This document shows positions 1 to 6,285 of a stretch of DNA of 14,369 nucleotides, piece after piece. Source of the DNA: an uncultured Chitinophagaceae bacterium (GTDB lineage: Bacteria > Bacteroidota > Bacteroidia > Chitinophagales > Chitinophagaceae). Both the position numbers and the translations under genes were made by a program. The stretch covers positions 1 to 14,369 of the forward strand of contig CAMPGT010000080.1 of the NCBI GenBank assembly GCA_946885665.1. Reading direction: 5' to 3'. The notes under the pieces were generated by a model. That model had not been told where the DNA came from and searched no databases. It saw nothing but the letters and a program-made list of their open reading frames with translations. Positions within the stretch are counted from its first letter, which is position 1. Each line of letters opens with the position of its first letter.

Positions 1-299
1 AGTTCTTCTTCATGAACATGACCAGGCTGGAAAGCGCCCGCATTATTCACGAGGATGTCGGCGTGCCCGTCTTCCTTCAATATAAAATCTGCAAATGCTT
101 TCACGTCGTCTTTTTTAGAAACGTCGCAGGTTTTGTAATGCACTTTGATGCGGGGATGTTCGGCTAAAATCTGTGCGGCGAGTTCGGCAAGCGGCGCTTC
201 ATGTCTCGCACACAAAAACAGCGAATATCCGCCGCCGGCAAATTTTTCTGCAATTGCCTTTCCAATTCCTTTCGATGCGCCCGTGATGACAATATTCAT
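1..299 (-). CDS. Short-chain dehydrogenase/reductase (SDR), N-terminal 99 residues, cut by window edge
   Basis: The minus-strand frame opens with ATG at 299-297 and stays open to the left edge, so the C-terminal part is outside the window. The protein begins MNIVITGASKGIGKAIAEKF, which contains the glycine-rich TGxxxGIG dinucleotide-binding motif of classical SDRs within the first 15 residues. Further on are a CDVSKKDDV segment (the acidic residue that usually contacts the adenine ring) and LVNNAGAF, the NNAG motif that supports the central Rossmann sheet. Classical SDRs are cytosolic NAD(P)(H) oxidoreductases of about 250 residues; the catalytic YxxxK lies beyond the edge, so activity and substrate cannot be judged. 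An FabG-like or sepiapterin-reductase-like enzyme are both possible. It is divergent from the HAD nucleotidase across a 38-bp gap. Confidence 0.9.
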   Translation of the reverse strand, partial: MNIVITGASKGIGKAIAEKFAGGGYSLFLCARHEAPLAELAAQILAEHPRIKVHYKTCDVSKKDDVKAFADFILKEDGHADILVNNAGAFQPGHVHEEE

Positions 300-313
300 A
301 ACAATGCAAGGTG

Positions 314-343
314 TCGAATATAAGTTATTTTTGCTGAATGAAA
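314..343 (-). promoter_or_regulatory. Possible vegetative promoter of the SDR gene
   Basis: On the minus strand TATATTCG (321-314) matches the Bacteroidota -7 consensus TAnnTTTG at all but one position. A TTTC (343-340) lies 18 bp upstream as a possible -33 TTTG element. This would give a leader of roughly 10 nt. On the plus strand of the same gap, TATTTTTG (326-333) is a perfect -7 match but sits only 4 bp before the nucleotidase start, so it is less convincing. Inference from sequence only. Confidence 0.25.
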
Positions 344-1033
344 TACCAGCACCTGTTCTTCGACCTCGATCACACGCTCTGGGATTTTGATGCGAATGCA
401 AAGGTTACGTTAGCCGAGCTGTATCACGATCTTCAGTTGGTAAAAGAAGGTGTGCATGATTTCGATTTGTTTTATCAGCATTACCTCGCGCACAATGAGT
501 TGCTGTGGGAGCGATACAGGAATGGCCAGATAAAAACAGAAGAGCTGCGGTGGAAGAGGATGTGGAACACCCTGCTCGAATTCAGGATTGGGAACGAAGA
601 GCTTGCGCGGCGAATGGGCGCCACGTTTCTTGAAAGACTGCCCACGCGGAAAATTCTTTTTCCCGATACCGTCAATACGTTGCAGTATCTCTGCAACAGA
701 GATTACCGGCTGCACCTCATCACGAATGGGTTCGAAGAAACCCAGCACAGCAAGTTGAAAAATTCAGGGATTGCACAGTATTTCGTTGAAGTGATCACAT
801 CGGAAGGCAGCAACAGCCTCAAACCGAAGAAAGAAATTTTTGATTATGCCCTTCAGAAAGCAAAGGCCCTTCATCACCACAGCATTATGATCGGCGACAG
901 CATTGAGGCGGATATTATCGGCGCCATGAATGCGGGCATCGACCAGGTGTACATGAACCACCTCGGCATAGCCTGTACCGTAAAACCCACTTACACGGTA
1001 ACCTCCGTTAAAGGGCTTGAAACGATATTCTGA
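338..1033 (+). CDS. yjjG: YjjG-family HAD hydrolase (noncanonical pyrimidine nucleotidase)
   Basis: A 231-residue cytosolic HAD-superfamily phosphatase. Motif I is FFDLDHTLWDFD (nucleophile Asp9, acid/base Asp11), motif II is LITNG (Thr129), motif III is the lysine in LKPKKEIFDYAL (Lys162), and motif IV is GDSIEADIIGA (Asp187 and Asp192, magnesium ligands). Residues 15-100 form the helical C1 cap. The DLDHTLWDFD opening and the GDSxxxDIxGAxNAG block are typical of the YjjG/YfnB family, whose E. coli member dephosphorylates UMP/dUMP/dTMP and non-canonical pyrimidine nucleotides; that substrate is carried over from the family, not shown here. The length is normal for the family. The start gives the standard N-terminus, with motif I close behind it. 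Its 3' end overlaps the convergent psd gene by 43 bp. Confidence 0.88.
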   Translation: MKYQHLFFDLDHTLWDFDANAKVTLAELYHDLQLVKEGVHDFDLFYQHYLAHNELLWERYRNGQIKTEELRWKRMWNTLLEFRIGNEELARRMGATFLERLPTRKILFPDTVNTLQYLCNRDYRLHLITNGFEETQHSKLKNSGIAQYFVEVITSEGSNSLKPKKEIFDYALQKAKALHHHSIMIGDSIEADIIGAMNAGIDQVYMNHLGIACTVKPTYTVTSVKGLETIF

Positions 1034-1689
1034 TCCAGTCTTGCAAGAACGGTCACCCCTCCCTTCACGGCCTGGTTCAATTTAACCTCCACCGTGCTGC
1101 CGAGGGGAAGCAGCACATCCACGCGGCTGCCGAATTTAATAAACCCCATTTCGGAACCCTGCTCTACACGCTGCCCTATTTTCAGGTAGTTGACGATCCT
1201 GCGCGCAACAGCGCCGGCAATTTGCTTTACGAGCACCTCTGTGTTCTGGTTTTTGATCACCACCGTTTGCCGTTCGTTGTCGGTAGAAGATTTGGGATGC
1301 CACGCCACGAGGTATTTACCTTTGTGATATTGGTTGTACACCACTTCCCCGCTTACCGGGTTGCGGTTCTGATGAACATTTGCCGGGCTCATGAAAATGG
1401 AGATCTGCAATCTTTTTTCCTTGAAATATTCGTCATCATACGCTTCTTCTATCACCACCACTTTGCCGTCGGCGGGGCAGATCACTGTGTTCTCGCCCGT
1501 GACGAGTTGCCTGCCGGGAACGCGGAAAAACGAAATGATGAACAGCCAGATGACCACTGTTGCCAAAAAAATAAACCAGCTAAGCCAGGGGTACGGAAAG
1601 CTAAGAAAATAAAAAGAGGCCAGGTTGACGGCGCCGAACAGAATTGCCGTAATCACAATTGTCTGTATTCCCTCTCTGTGAATCGTCAT
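991..1689 (-). CDS. psd: Phosphatidylserine decarboxylase proenzyme, short form
   Basis: A 232-residue membrane-associated, pyruvoyl-dependent decarboxylase that converts phosphatidylserine to phosphatidylethanolamine. Two hydrophobic segments (about 9-30 and 34-54) anchor the N-terminus. CPADGKVV (71-78) carries the conserved Asp, SPANVHQNRNPVSG (101-114) carries the conserved His of the family, and KFGSRVDVLLP (185-195) contains the Gly187-Ser188 bond expected to self-cleave, giving a beta chain and an alpha chain with an N-terminal pyruvoyl group. The short length and FGS site fit the PSD-A type rather than the longer E. coli LGST type. It is the last gene of the CPBP protease-cdsA-psd operon, 45 bp after cdsA. 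The last 14 or so residues, after VTVLARL, are encoded antisense to the end of the nucleotidase gene and look like a tail beyond the usual family end. Confidence 0.92.
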   Translation of the reverse strand: MTIHREGIQTIVITAILFGAVNLASFYFLSFPYPWLSWFIFLATVVIWLFIISFFRVPGRQLVTGENTVICPADGKVVVIEEAYDDEYFKEKRLQISIFMSPANVHQNRNPVSGEVVYNQYHKGKYLVAWHPKSSTDNERQTVVIKNQNTEVLVKQIAGAVARRIVNYLKIGQRVEQGSEMGFIKFGSRVDVLLPLGSTVEVKLNQAVKGGVTVLARLDQNIVSSPLTEVTV

Positions 1690-1706
1690 GCATAAATGTT
1701 AAGTGC

Positions 1707-1714
1707 CAAAATTA
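1707..1714 (-). promoter_or_regulatory. Possible internal promoter of psd (-7 box)
   Basis: In the 45-bp gap between cdsA and psd the minus strand reads TAATTTTG (1714-1707), a perfect TAnnTTTG -7 box. Transcription would start around 1700, leaving a leader of about 10 nt before psd. No good -33 TTTG lies at the usual 19-bp spacing (the nearest is ATTG at 17 bp), so the call is weak. It would let psd be transcribed independently of cdsA. Confidence 0.25.
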
Positions 1715-1734
1715 GTTAAACCTTACTTACCCAA

Positions 1735-2604
1735 TCACCTTAAAAATGTCTCCACATACAGCCACACAAACGGGACCGCCACCAGCAGCGAATCGAACCT
1801 GTCGAGAAAACCGCCATGACCGGGCATCAGCGTGCCGCTGTCCTTCACGCCTGCCATTCTTTTGAGCTTGCTTTCGAGAAGATCGCCGAAGGTGCCGGCA
1901 ACCGAAGCAATGGTGGAGATCATCAGCCAGTGCACGAAATGTATGTCGCCCAGCGCGGGCAGGTAGCTGCACACGATCGTTACCACCGTTATGCACAATA
2001 CGATGCCGCCAATAGTGCCCTCCCATGTTTTTTTGGGGGAGATGGAAGACAGGGGTGTTTTGCCCACCAGCGAACCCACAATGTAGGCCATTGTATCATT
2101 GATCCACATACAGGCAATGATCACGGCAGGCATCAGCGGAGTGGACATGTAAGGAATGGAAGGAAAGATGAGGAGGTCGAGCATCAACCCGCAACTAAGA
2201 GAAATATAAATGAGCCCGAAAGCGGAATAGCCGATGTTTTTGAGGGAGATGTTCCTGGAGAACAGCAGTTCGGTAATCGGGAGCAGGAAGGCGAATAGCA
2301 GCCCGAGCCACCATCCCACGGCATGGAAAACAAAATCGCCGATACGGAAGCTATTATTGGTAAAATACAGCAGGAAGCAAAGCCCCGCAAACATCACCCC
2401 GTACCTGTGAAAGGGCGAGATACCCAGGTATTCGTTATCGATCCGGCCCACGAGTTTCTGGTATTCGAGCCAGCACCCAAAATGTATAGCCGTGAACAGC
2501 AGGAAGAACGTCCAATGATTGATCAGGATGCCGGCAATCATTACGACAACAAAGATGGCTGCGGAGACGGACCTCGTTTTAAATGTACCCTTGTGTAAAG
2601 CCAT
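1735..2604 (-). CDS. cdsA: Phosphatidate cytidylyltransferase (CDP-diacylglycerol synthase)
   Basis: A 289-residue polytopic inner-membrane enzyme that makes CDP-diacylglycerol from phosphatidic acid and CTP, the entry point to all bacterial glycerophospholipids. The full CDS family signature is present at residues 245-271: SKLKR, then KDSG, then PGHGGFLDRFD. The upstream SPKKTWEGTIGG (189-200) is also a hallmark of the family. About seven or eight hydrophobic segments span the chain (for example 12-30, 70-82, 96-113, 158-178, 200-216, 224-238). The length matches the family. It starts with ATG 10 bp after the stop of the CPBP protease gene and ends 45 bp before psd, so the three are probably co-transcribed. 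The product feeds phosphatidylserine synthesis and hence the Psd reaction encoded next door. Confidence 0.96.
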   Translation of the reverse strand: MALHKGTFKTRSVSAAIFVVVMIAGILINHWTFFLLFTAIHFGCWLEYQKLVGRIDNEYLGISPFHRYGVMFAGLCFLLYFTNNSFRIGDFVFHAVGWWLGLLFAFLLPITELLFSRNISLKNIGYSAFGLIYISLSCGLMLDLLIFPSIPYMSTPLMPAVIIACMWINDTMAYIVGSLVGKTPLSSISPKKTWEGTIGGIVLCITVVTIVCSYLPALGDIHFVHWLMISTIASVAGTFGDLLESKLKRMAGVKDSGTLMPGHGGFLDRFDSLLVAVPFVWLYVETFLR

Positions 2605-2614
2605 TGATAGTGGA

Positions 2615-3535
2615 TTATGCGATAAACTCGTTGGTCCTGTTCAGCTCTTCGTATTCATAAGTTTTTTCATAACTGGCTGTGGAAATGGACCTGAGCCTCC
2701 AAAGAATGATGAACACCAACACGGCGCTGACAGGAACGAAGTAAAGCGGAATGTCGGGGTTTTTCGCGATGTATTCCGGAAAATAGGAAACCGCCACCAC
2801 CTGCACCGCGTTGTTTACAAAGTGCGCCGCAACAGCCGGCCATATGCTGCCGCTGTACCAATAGATTGCTCCCAGAACAATCCCAAGGAACATTCTCGGC
2901 AAAAATCCCTGGAACTGAAAATGAAGCGCCGAAAACAATATTGAAGTGAGAACGATGCCCATCCATGGGCTCCTCACCAGGTTGATGAGAATCCGCTGCA
3001 GGGCGCCGCGAAAGCATATTTCTTCACAAATAGCGGGCAGTAAAGCGATAATGAATACGTTGAGCACCACATCGCCAAGGCTGCCCGCCTTTAGAAAAGC
3101 CTCCATCTGCTTCGTGGCGTCTTTTTCGAGGGTCACCATCCAGTCGGGCAGCGAAATCATCTGGTTGATGTTGCCCAGCCACACGACAAGGGGGAAAGCC
3201 AGCAACATACACACCACTGCAAGAAGGTAAGATTGTCTGCGGTCGGTTTTTTTGAGCCCCAGAAAGTACAACGGCTTGCCACGGAAAGTTATCAGCGCGT
3301 ATATAAAAGCCGGTAAAAGGAACATGAACACGGAAGAAATGGACTGTACCAGCTTCATTACCGATATGATCTTCGGCTGCGACCAGTCAATCCGGCCCAG
3401 TTCGGCCACGGGGATGCCCAATGCCAGTATGATCACTGCCATCAGGAGCGAACCGAAGATAAAGGCCGCACCGAACAGACCAAGAAAAATAGCCAGTTGG
3501 GACAGGGGAGATTTAACGCGCAAATGACCGATCAT
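2615..3535 (-). CDS. CPBP-family intramembrane metalloprotease (CAAX/Abi type)
   Basis: A polytopic membrane protein of 306 residues from the ATG at 3535-3533. The frame stays open 25 codons further upstream to an ATG at 3610, but that start would leave only 16 bp to the divergent dusB start, and those extra residues are basic and unlike the family. The conserved motifs of the CPBP (Rce1-like) proteases are EEICFRG (EExxxR, residues 171-176), FSALHF (His205) and AAHFVNNA (His238 and Asn241/242); Glu171/172 and the histidines form the presumed glutamate/metal site. About eight hydrophobic segments surround them. Substrates of bacterial members are mostly unknown; roles in bacteriocin immunity, lantibiotic maturation and peptide processing have been proposed for relatives. 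It heads the cdsA-psd operon, which hints at an envelope housekeeping role, but this is inference. Confidence 0.87.
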   Translation of the reverse strand: MIGHLRVKSPLSQLAIFLGLFGAAFIFGSLLMAVIILALGIPVAELGRIDWSQPKIISVMKLVQSISSVFMFLLPAFIYALITFRGKPLYFLGLKKTDRRQSYLLAVVCMLLAFPLVVWLGNINQMISLPDWMVTLEKDATKQMEAFLKAGSLGDVVLNVFIIALLPAICEEICFRGALQRILINLVRSPWMGIVLTSILFSALHFQFQGFLPRMFLGIVLGAIYWYSGSIWPAVAAHFVNNAVQVVAVSYFPEYIAKNPDIPLYFVPVSAVLVFIILWRLRSISTASYEKTYEYEELNRTNEFIA

Positions 3536-3544
3536 AAGAGAGAT

Positions 3545-3575
3545 TAAATGTAAATTTGCAGGATTTTTCAACAAG
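3545..3575 (-). promoter_or_regulatory. Possible promoter of the CPBP-cdsA-psd operon
   Basis: On the minus strand CTTG (3575-3572), a 19-bp spacer and TACATTTA (3552-3545) resemble the Bacteroidota TTTG-N19-TAnnTTTG promoter, with one mismatch in each box. It lies just ahead of the ATG at 3535, so the leader would be only a few bases. This supports the downstream start for the protease. Confidence 0.3.
3551..3558 (+). promoter_or_regulatory. Possible dusB promoter (-7 box)
   Basis: TAAATTTG is a perfect match to the TAnnTTTG -7 consensus on the plus strand and would give a leader of about 60 nt before dusB. No TTTG is visible at the normal -33 distance. It overlaps the candidate minus-strand -7 box at 3545-3552, so the two divergent promoters may compete for polymerase. 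Confidence 0.3.
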
Positions 3576-3626
3576 ATACGCATTAGGCGGCAGCCTCTTA
3601 CACGGCGCATCCTGCAACAGTTTTAA

Positions 3627-4664
3627 ATGATTAAGATAGGCAATATATCACTTCCTGATTTTCCGCTGTTACTGGCACCAATGGAGGACGTCAGCGATCC
3701 ACCCTTCCGCGCGGTGTGCAAGGATAATGGCGCCGACCTGATGTACACCGAGTTCATCTCATCGGAGGGCCTGATCCGCGATGCAATAAAAAGCAGGAAG
3801 AAGCTCGACATATTCGACTATGAGCGGCCCGTTGGTATTCAAATCTTTGGCGGCGATGAAGAAAGTCTTTCACTTGCCGCAAAAATTGTAGATGTTACCC
3901 AACCCGATCTTCTCGACATCAACTTTGGCTGCCCCGTGAAAAAAGTGGCCTGCAAAGGCGCCGGGGCGGGCGTGCTGAAGGACCTGCCCCTGATGGTGCG
4001 CCTGACAGAGGCCGTCGTTCGCTCAACGAACCTGCCCGTGACGGTCAAAACAAGGCTGGGATGGGACAATGATTCACTAAACATCGAAGAAGTGGCAGAG
4101 CGCCTGCAGGATGTGGGTATCGCCGCGCTGTCCATCCACGGCCGCACACGCATGCAGATGTACAAGGGTTCTGCCGACTGGACGCTCATTGGTAAAGTAA
4201 AGAACAACCCGCGCATTCATATACCCATCTTCGGCAACGGCGACATTAATTCGCCCGAAAAGGCGGTTGAATACCGAAACAGGTATGGCGTTGACGGCAT
4301 CATGATCGGCCGGGCGGCGATCGGCTATCCCTGGGTCTTCAACGAGGTAAAGCATTTCATACGCACGGGTGAGCACCTTGCCCCGCCTACTATTGAACAG
4401 CGAATAGAAGTGTGCCGCAAGCACCTTCGGCGCTCCTACGAATGGAAGGGACCCGTTGTGGGCATCCTGGAAATGCGCAGGCACTACACGAACTACCTTA
4501 AGGGCCTCCCCAACATCAAGGAATACAGGGGCAGGCTCGTAACATTAAAATCGATTGAAGAAATTGAAGCCGTTCTGGATGAGATTGCCGTTCATTACGC
4601 AGGCTTCACATTCGAAAAATCGGTGATAGTTTTAGAGAACTATCATGAAAAGTGTGCGGTGTAG
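3627..4664 (+). CDS. dusB: tRNA-dihydrouridine synthase, DusB type
   Basis: A 345-residue cytosolic FMN- and NADPH-dependent enzyme that reduces specific uridines of the tRNA D-loop to dihydrouridine. The N-terminal FMN-binding TIM barrel begins LLLAPMEDVSDPPFR (14-28), followed by the catalytic-cysteine motif DINFGCPVKKV (Cys102), VTVKTRLGWD, the phosphate-gripping SIHGRTR, and PIFGNGDI with MIGRAAIGYPW, all standard for Dus proteins. The C-terminal helical tRNA-binding domain spans roughly 250-335. APMEDVSDPPFR and GCPVKKV.CKGAGAG fit the DusB branch, the usual one in Bacteroidota. The start fits the family. It is divergent from the CPBP operon, and an aldo/keto reductase follows after 11 bp. 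Confidence 0.94.
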   Translation: MIKIGNISLPDFPLLLAPMEDVSDPPFRAVCKDNGADLMYTEFISSEGLIRDAIKSRKKLDIFDYERPVGIQIFGGDEESLSLAAKIVDVTQPDLLDINFGCPVKKVACKGAGAGVLKDLPLMVRLTEAVVRSTNLPVTVKTRLGWDNDSLNIEEVAERLQDVGIAALSIHGRTRMQMYKGSADWTLIGKVKNNPRIHIPIFGNGDINSPEKAVEYRNRYGVDGIMIGRAAIGYPWVFNEVKHFIRTGEHLAPPTIEQRIEVCRKHLRRSYEWKGPVVGILEMRRHYTNYLKGLPNIKEYRGRLVTLKSIEEIEAVLDEIAVHYAGFTFEKSVIVLENYHEKCAV

Positions 4665-4675
4665 TAAATTTACGG

Positions 4676-5575
4676 ATGAAGTATAATTCCTTAGGCGCTA
4701 CCAATCTCAGGATTTCAGAGATCAGTCTCGGCTGTATGTCGCTCCCGACGCAGGAAAGCGAGAATATTTCAATAGTTCACAGGGCTATCGATCTCGGCAT
4801 AAATTTTTTCGACACCGCGGATATCTACCAGCACGGTACAAACGAAACGCTGCTGGGAAAGGCACTTAAGGGCAAAAGAAATAAAGTGGTGCTTGCCAGC
4901 AAGGTCGGCAATGTTAACCGGGCGGATGGCAGCGGCCTTGACTGGAACCCTTCTAAAAAACACATTCTTGAAAGTATAGATGGCAGCCTGCAGCGCCTGC
5001 AAACCGATTATCTCGATCTTTACCAACTGCATGGCGGCACCATCCAGGATAATATTGATGAAACCATCGAAGCGTTCGAGCTTTTGAAGAAACAAGGCAA
5101 GATCAGGCATTATGGAACATCGTCCATCCGCCCCAATGTGATCAGGGAATACGTAAAAAGATCTTCGATAGTGAGCGTGATGATGCAGTACAGCCTGCTG
5201 GACAGGCGGCCCGAAGAGGAGTGCCTCGAGCTGCTGCATCGGAACGATATCAGCGTTCTCGCCCGTGGCAGCCTGGCGCAGGGCCTGTTGGTGAACAAGC
5301 CCGCGAAACCTTACCTCGGGCTAACGGCCGAGGACGTGGAAAATGCCGCAGCAGCCATCAAATCCGTTTCGGCCAACAAACGTTCGGCGGCACAAACAGC
5401 CATCCGGTATGTTTTGCGCCATCCCGCAATCACTTCGGCAGTGATAGGCGTGAGAAACGCGAGCCAGCTCGAAGAAGCGGTAAAAGCCTCGGATACTCCC
5501 ATCCTAACTTTGAATGATCTCGACCTGGTGAAGAATTCGATACCGGTCATCACTTATAAGGAACACAGAACCTAA
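4676..5575 (+). CDS. Aldo/keto reductase
   Basis: A cytosolic NADPH-dependent oxidoreductase with a TIM-barrel fold, 299 residues from the ATG at 4676. An in-frame ATG at 4652 would overlap dusB; the 4676 start gives MKYNSLGATNLRISEISLG, the standard N-terminus of the family, and is preferred. The catalytic tetrad is visible: Asp46 and Tyr51 in FFDTADIYQHGTNE, Lys76 in VVLASKVG, and His119 in DYLDLYQLHGG. YGTSSI and the C-terminal SAVIGVRNASQLEEAV are also typical. It belongs to the broad YhdN/IolS/Tas-like group, whose substrates are diverse carbonyl compounds; nothing here fixes the substrate. The 11-bp distance to dusB suggests co-transcription with it. It ends before an AT-rich palindrome and the ECF-type promoter of the next module. 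Confidence 0.92.
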   Translation: MKYNSLGATNLRISEISLGCMSLPTQESENISIVHRAIDLGINFFDTADIYQHGTNETLLGKALKGKRNKVVLASKVGNVNRADGSGLDWNPSKKHILESIDGSLQRLQTDYLDLYQLHGGTIQDNIDETIEAFELLKKQGKIRHYGTSSIRPNVIREYVKRSSIVSVMMQYSLLDRRPEEECLELLHRNDISVLARGSLAQGLLVNKPAKPYLGLTAEDVENAAAAIKSVSANKRSAAQTAIRYVLRHPAITSAVIGVRNASQLEEAVKASDTPILTLNDLDLVKNSIPVITYKEHRT

Positions 5576-5590
5576 TAAAAATTATTTTTA
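5576..5590. repeat. AT-rich 15-bp palindrome between the AKR and sigma genes
   Basis: TAAAAATTATTTTTA reads the same on both strands except for the central base (7-bp arms). It begins right after the aldo/keto reductase stop. It is too AT-rich and short to be a convincing intrinsic terminator, but it may mark the end of the dusB-AKR transcript or act as an A-tract (UP-like) element 8 bp upstream of the -35 block of the sigma-gene promoter. Confidence 0.35.
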
Positions 5591-5592
5591 CG

Positions 5593-5631
5593 GCGTAGGG
5601 GTAAGGGTTCCAATGGTTGTCCTGCTTAAAA
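5593..5631 (+). promoter_or_regulatory. Candidate ECF-sigma-dependent promoter of the sigma/fecR module
   Basis: A 39-bp stretch that matches 9086-9124 without gaps at 28 of 39 positions. The conserved blocks are TAGGGGTAA (5596-5604) as the likely -35 element, TTGTC (5617-5621) as the likely -10 element, then TGCT and AAAA. The blocks are 13 bp apart up to TGTC, a spacing that suits an ECF sigma factor (a GGnnnA-like -35 and GTC -10). Since it precedes the ECF gene itself, the simplest reading is positive autoregulation. The predicted start of transcription is near 5628-5631, giving a leader of about 53-56 nt before the ATG at 5684. Inference from a two-copy comparison. Confidence 0.55.
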
Positions 5632-5683
5632 GGCATAGTTGGAAGCAGCACCGGCATACCAGGCAAGGTTCCAAAAAACAAGA

Positions 5684-6271
5684 ATGGAGGTTCCATACGT
5701 TACATCTCTTGCATCCATAGCGATCGAAGAAACTGCTTTTGAGGAAATGTATAAAACGCATTTCAGGAGATTGTATGCCTATGCCATTACCATTCTGAAA
5801 GAGGAGATGATGGCCGAAGAAATAGTGCAGCAGGTTTTTTACAGGATTTGGGAAAAAAAGGGAAGGATCGACATTCAGACCTCGATAACCGCATACCTGT
5901 ACAGGGCGGTTTACAACGACAGCCTCAACTATTTAAAACACCGGAAAGTAAAGGCAGCCTACAGCAACCATGTGATGCGCGCGGATCGCATGGTAGATAC
6001 TGCAACGGGAAAAGTTCAACTGACCGAGTTGCAGCGCCGGCTCGACATAGCATTAAGCGAACTCCCGGAACAATGCCGCACGATATTCCAGATGAGCCGC
6101 TTCGAAGAATTAAAATACCATGAAATAGCGGGACGCCTGGGAATTTCAGTAAAAACAGTCGAAAACCAGATAGGCAAGGCACTTAAAATACTTCGCGTGA
6201 AACTGGCCGACTATTTACTGCTGCTGCTCGGCATTTTAATGGAATCAATAAATAACCATAACCATTGCTGA
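5684..6271 (+). CDS. ECF RNA polymerase sigma factor, Bacteroidota FecI-like
   Basis: An alternative sigma factor of 195 residues that would direct RNA polymerase to a small set of envelope-receptor promoters. Region sigma-2 spans about 17-88, with FEEMYKTHFRRLYAYAITIL, the MMAEEIVQQVFYRIWEKKG core-binding helix, and the TAYLYRAVYNDSLNYLKHRK -10-binding segment. Region sigma-4 spans about 112-175, with ALSELPEQCRTIFQMSRFEE and the helix-turn-helix YHEIAGRLGISVKTVENQIG. The C-terminus ends in a hydrophobic LADYLLLLLGILM stretch, common in Bacteroidota members. The frame could begin at a TTG at 5639; the ATG at 5684 gives a normal N-terminus and is preferred. A fecR gene follows after 14 bp, so activity is presumably held in check by that membrane anti-sigma factor and released by an outer-membrane signal. 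Confidence 0.92.
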   Translation: MEVPYVTSLASIAIEETAFEEMYKTHFRRLYAYAITILKEEMMAEEIVQQVFYRIWEKKGRIDIQTSITAYLYRAVYNDSLNYLKHRKVKAAYSNHVMRADRMVDTATGKVQLTELQRRLDIALSELPEQCRTIFQMSRFEELKYHEIAGRLGISVKTVENQIGKALKILRVKLADYLLLLLGILMESINNHNHC

Positions 6272-6285
6272 ACTCTTCCAACGAT

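Noticed and set aside
410..748. Minus-strand open frame of 112 codons inside yjjG
   Set aside because: It is antisense to a gene with all HAD motifs; the translation shows no recognisable domain and no promoter or context.
1816..2298. Plus-strand open frame of 160 codons opposite cdsA
   Set aside because: cdsA carries the full family signature on the other strand; this translation is His/Gln/Arg-rich, typical of a shadow frame.
3839..4484. Two overlapping minus-strand open frames (125 and 135 codons) opposite dusB
   Set aside because: They overlap each other and an intact dusB; low-complexity Ser/Arg/Ala-rich translations indicate shadows.
4769..5239. Minus-strand open frame of 156 codons opposite the aldo/keto reductase
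   Set aside because: The aldo/keto reductase is complete with its catalytic tetrad; the antisense product shows no motif.
5576..5590. Intrinsic terminator after the aldo/keto reductase
   Set aside because: The palindrome has no G or C in its arms and no separate U-tract, so a stable terminator hairpin is unlikely; kept only as an AT-rich palindrome.
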